Source: CAVTWY01 sp963738615
GTDB lineage: Bacteria; Pseudomonadota; Gammaproteobacteria; Burkholderiales; Burkholderiaceae_C
NCBI GenBank assembly: GCA_963738615.1
Contig: CAVTXI010000019.1
Location: forward strand, 310,001-374,000
Reading direction: 5' to 3'
DNA length: 64,000 bases
The notes beneath the pieces are model-generated. The model was not told where the DNA came from and did no database searches. It worked only from the letters and a program-made list of their open reading frames with translations. A program made the translations under genes and the position numbers. This document shows, piece by piece, positions 62,053 through 64,000 of the stretch; within the stretch, counting starts at the first letter, position 1; every line of letters starts with the position of its first letter.

Positions 62053-62703
62053 ATGAACACATTGACGAAGCTCGCCCTGGGCCTGATGGGTCAGCTCCAA
62101 CCGCGACCCGTGCCCAGCGCCGCGGCCATCACGCTGCCACCGCCACGGCGCAGTGGCGGCATGGGCTTGATGGACTCTTTGCAGCGGCGCGCCTCCACCC
62201 GCGCGTTCGAGCCGGCCGAGTTGGACGATCAGACGCTTGCCGACTTGTTGTGGGCCACGGCCGGCATCAACCGGCCCGAGCTCGGCGGGCGCACCGCACC
62301 CAGCGCGCTGAACGCGCAGGAAGTGCTGCTGCACGTCGCGACGGCCAAAGGTCTGTTCCGCTACGAGCCGGCGGCGAACGCGCTTCATCTGGTGCAGGCC
62401 AGCGACGTGCGGCGCGTCACCGGCTACCAGGACTTCGTCGACACCGCCCCGCTCGACCTGATCTACGTCGCGGACCATGGCCGCATGAAGCTCGTGCCCG
62501 CCGCACAACGCGACCGCTATGCCTTCGCCGCCGCGGGCGCGATGGCGCAGAACGCCTACCTGTTCTGCGCCTCGAACGGCCTGGGCACCGTGGTGCGCGC
62601 ATGGTTCGACCAAGCGGCGCTGTCGGCAGCGATGGGGCTCGACGCCGATCAGCAGTTGCTGCTGTGCCAGACGGTGGGGCGGCTCGAAGCGAGGCAGGGC
62701 TAG
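62053..62703 (+). CDS. Nitroreductase-family flavoprotein (SagB/ThcOx-like)
   Basis: 216 residues. The FMN-binding nitroreductase fold begins MDSLQRRASTRAFEPAELDDQTLADLLWATAGINRPELGGRTAPSA, typical of SagB-like and related oxidoreductases (RRSTR box and WA.GINR). The late segment QNAYLFCASNGLGTVVRAWFDQAAL is the family's second flavin/NADH region. The first 35 residues contain MNTLTKLALGLMGQLQPRP with little hydrophobicity and a Pro/Ala stretch, so no signal peptide is claimed. The substrate is unknown. Confidence 0.85.
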   Translation: MNTLTKLALGLMGQLQPRPVPSAAAITLPPPRRSGGMGLMDSLQRRASTRAFEPAELDDQTLADLLWATAGINRPELGGRTAPSALNAQEVLLHVATAKGLFRYEPAANALHLVQASDVRRVTGYQDFVDTAPLDLIYVADHGRMKLVPAAQRDRYAFAAAGAMAQNAYLFCASNGLGTVVRAWFDQAALSAAMGLDADQQLLLCQTVGRLEARQG

Positions 62704-62710
62704 AGAGACC

Positions 62711-63967
62711 TCACCGATACATGTGTTCGCGCGTGAACGGGTAGTCCGAATGTGCGGCCCAGCCGCTGCTGCTGCTGCCCGCATCGCCACCGACCTGTGG
62801 CCGTGCCGCCAGCACCTGGTACAGCGCGAGCCAGCCGCGCTCGAAGCTCATCGCCGAGCCCGCCAGGTACAGACGATAGGCGCGCACGGTGGCTTGGCCG
62901 GCCAGCGCCTGCGCCTCGTCCAGTTGCGCTTCGAGTCGCGCTGACCAGTCCCACAGCGTGCGCGCGTAGTGCGGCCGCAGGTTCTCCGCGTCCAGCAGCT
63001 CGAGCCCGCCTTGGGCCAAAGCGCGCAGCGCGTGCGACACGTGCACCAACTCGCCGCCGGGGAAGATGTGGCGCTCGATGAAGTCGCCGATGCCGGCGCC
63101 AAGCTGGGCATGGTCGAGCGTCGCGGCGGCGATGCCGTGGTTCAGCACCAGGCCGCCTGGCCGAAGCAGCTGCCGAAGGTGCCCGAAGTAGCGCGGCAAC
63201 TCGGCGCAGCCCACGTGTTCGAACATGCCCACCGAAGCGATCCGGTCGAACTGGCCTTGCGCGGGCAAGTCACGGTAGTCGAGCAGCTTCACCTCCACAC
63301 GGTCCGACAAGCCGGCCTCATCGACCAGGCGCTGCACATAAGCATGCTGATTGCGTGACAACGTGACGCCGGTGGCGCGCACGCCGTAGCGGCTGGCGGC
63401 CCACAGCAACAGGCCGCCCCAGCCCATCCCCACGTCGAGAAAGCGCAGGCCCGGTTCGAGCTGAAGCTTGGCGCAGATGAGATCAAGCTTGGCTTCTTGC
63501 GCCTGCGCCAGCGTCATGCCGGGCTGAGCGTAATAAGCGCACGAGTACACACGCCGCGGGTCGAGCCACAGCTGGTAGAACGGGTCGCCGACGTTGTAAT
63601 GCGCGCGCACCTGCTGCGCGTCGCGTTCGGGCCGGTGGCGCCAGTGCGATTGCCACTCGCTCAGGCGCCGACGCCACCCCGACGACGGCCACGCCTGCCG
63701 TGGGTCACCGGCGAGCGTGCCGGCCACGGCCATCACGTCGGGCATCGCGCCTACGATGTCCAACCGCCCTTCGACATACGCCTCGGCGAGGTCACCGATG
63801 CGCCCTTGCGCCAAGCCGTGCGCGATGTGCCCCAGCATGGCGGGCTCGCGCAGCTCGAGCCGCACCAACGCCGCTGCGCTGCCCGCGCGTCCGCCGGGCC
63901 ACTCGACAGCGAGGTTGCGAGCCAGGCGCGCGAGCTGGGTGTCGAGCAGGGTGGCGGCAAGGCTCAT
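62711..63967 (-). CDS. Cyclopropane-fatty-acyl-phospholipid synthase family protein
   Basis: 418 residues, complete. The enzyme transfers a methylene group from S-adenosylmethionine to unsaturated phospholipid chains at the membrane. The N-terminal 110 residues are the lipid-binding region (LVRLELREPAMLGHIAHGLAQG). The active part starts HYNVGDPFYQLWLDPRRVYSCAYY near residue 124, the SAM loop is LRFLDVGMGWGGLLLWAA near residue 175, then SVGMFEHVGCAELPRYF and the late segment LYLAGSAMSFERGWLALYQVL. All these are typical of the CFA synthase family; related methyltransferases (mycolic-acid-type) share them. Confidence 0.92.
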   Translation of the reverse strand: MSLAATLLDTQLARLARNLAVEWPGGRAGSAAALVRLELREPAMLGHIAHGLAQGRIGDLAEAYVEGRLDIVGAMPDVMAVAGTLAGDPRQAWPSSGWRRRLSEWQSHWRHRPERDAQQVRAHYNVGDPFYQLWLDPRRVYSCAYYAQPGMTLAQAQEAKLDLICAKLQLEPGLRFLDVGMGWGGLLLWAASRYGVRATGVTLSRNQHAYVQRLVDEAGLSDRVEVKLLDYRDLPAQGQFDRIASVGMFEHVGCAELPRYFGHLRQLLRPGGLVLNHGIAAATLDHAQLGAGIGDFIERHIFPGGELVHVSHALRALAQGGLELLDAENLRPHYARTLWDWSARLEAQLDEAQALAGQATVRAYRLYLAGSAMSFERGWLALYQVLAARPQVGGDAGSSSSGWAAHSDYPFTREHMYR

Positions 63968-64000
63968 AGGCTCACAAGCGGGCGTACCCGCGTACTTACT

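Overview
The window is GC-rich DNA with dense, short-spaced genes. It reads like a beta-proteobacterium of the order Burkholderiales. Pointers are a hemE/priA neighbour pair, a PEP-CTERM protein, Tat-dependent DctP and PhoD proteins, CreB/CreC-type and LytS/LytTR-type two-component systems, a YhhN-family enzyme and a fused indolepyruvate oxidoreductase. No canonical tRNA, rRNA, insertion sequence, prophage or CRISPR array was seen.

Layout. 1-7.4 kb: the end of an indolepyruvate ferredoxin oxidoreductase, a TRAP transporter (DctP, DctQ, DctM), an amidase and a 55-residue membrane protein, all on +, probably one catabolic and uptake unit. 7.5-15.1 kb: a large BTAD/AAA/TPR regulator, three very small membrane proteins, a LytS/LytTR pair and two broken genes. 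15.2-25.8 kb: an S8 protease with a repeat-built lectin-like propeller, a lysoplasmalogenase-like membrane protein, Rep-type helicase, PhoD phosphatase, a frameshifted Ca2+/H+ antiporter, an AEC transporter and two exported proteins. 25.8-33.1 kb: GNAT, priA, hemE, a peptidoglycan-binding putative hydrolase, a PIN protein coupled to a 307-residue partner, and an NAD-binding protein. 33.2-45.7 kb: CreB/CreC, a lipoprotein, an esterase, a diaminobutyrate aminotransferase/decarboxylase pair (1,3-diaminopropane synthesis) with a carrier, and small envelope proteins.

45.9-57.3 kb is the most interesting part: an extended RNA-repair locus. On the minus strand, behind a textbook sigma-54 promoter, come rsr (Ro60 homologue), three tandem Y-RNA-like genes, rtcB (RNA ligase), two decayed genes, a zinc-ribbon protein, a MoxR ATPase, a metallopeptidase/vWA protein and rtcA (RNA cyclase). 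The activator gene rtcR is divergent and carries an in-frame stop in its sensor domain. One Y RNA contains a complete tRNA-like module in permuted order (T-arm and 3' acceptor strand first, then 5' acceptor strand and D-arm). The three RNAs share the same two-helix fold and a GCGAATGC motif, read here as the probable Ro-binding module. A plausible reading is damage-induced RNA repair in which Rsr and Y RNAs handle structured RNA while RtcA and RtcB process and seal ends. Why a MoxR/vWA chaperone-type pair sits inside the unit is open.

57.3-64 kb: copper amine oxidase, RIO kinase, a hybrid histidine kinase with a degenerate receiver, a nitroreductase and cyclopropane fatty acid synthase.

Quality note: at least six otherwise conserved genes each need exactly one base added or removed to read through (amidase, Uma2, a hypothetical gene, chaA, creB, esterase), and rtcR has one stop codon. 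This may reflect indel errors in the assembly as much as biology.
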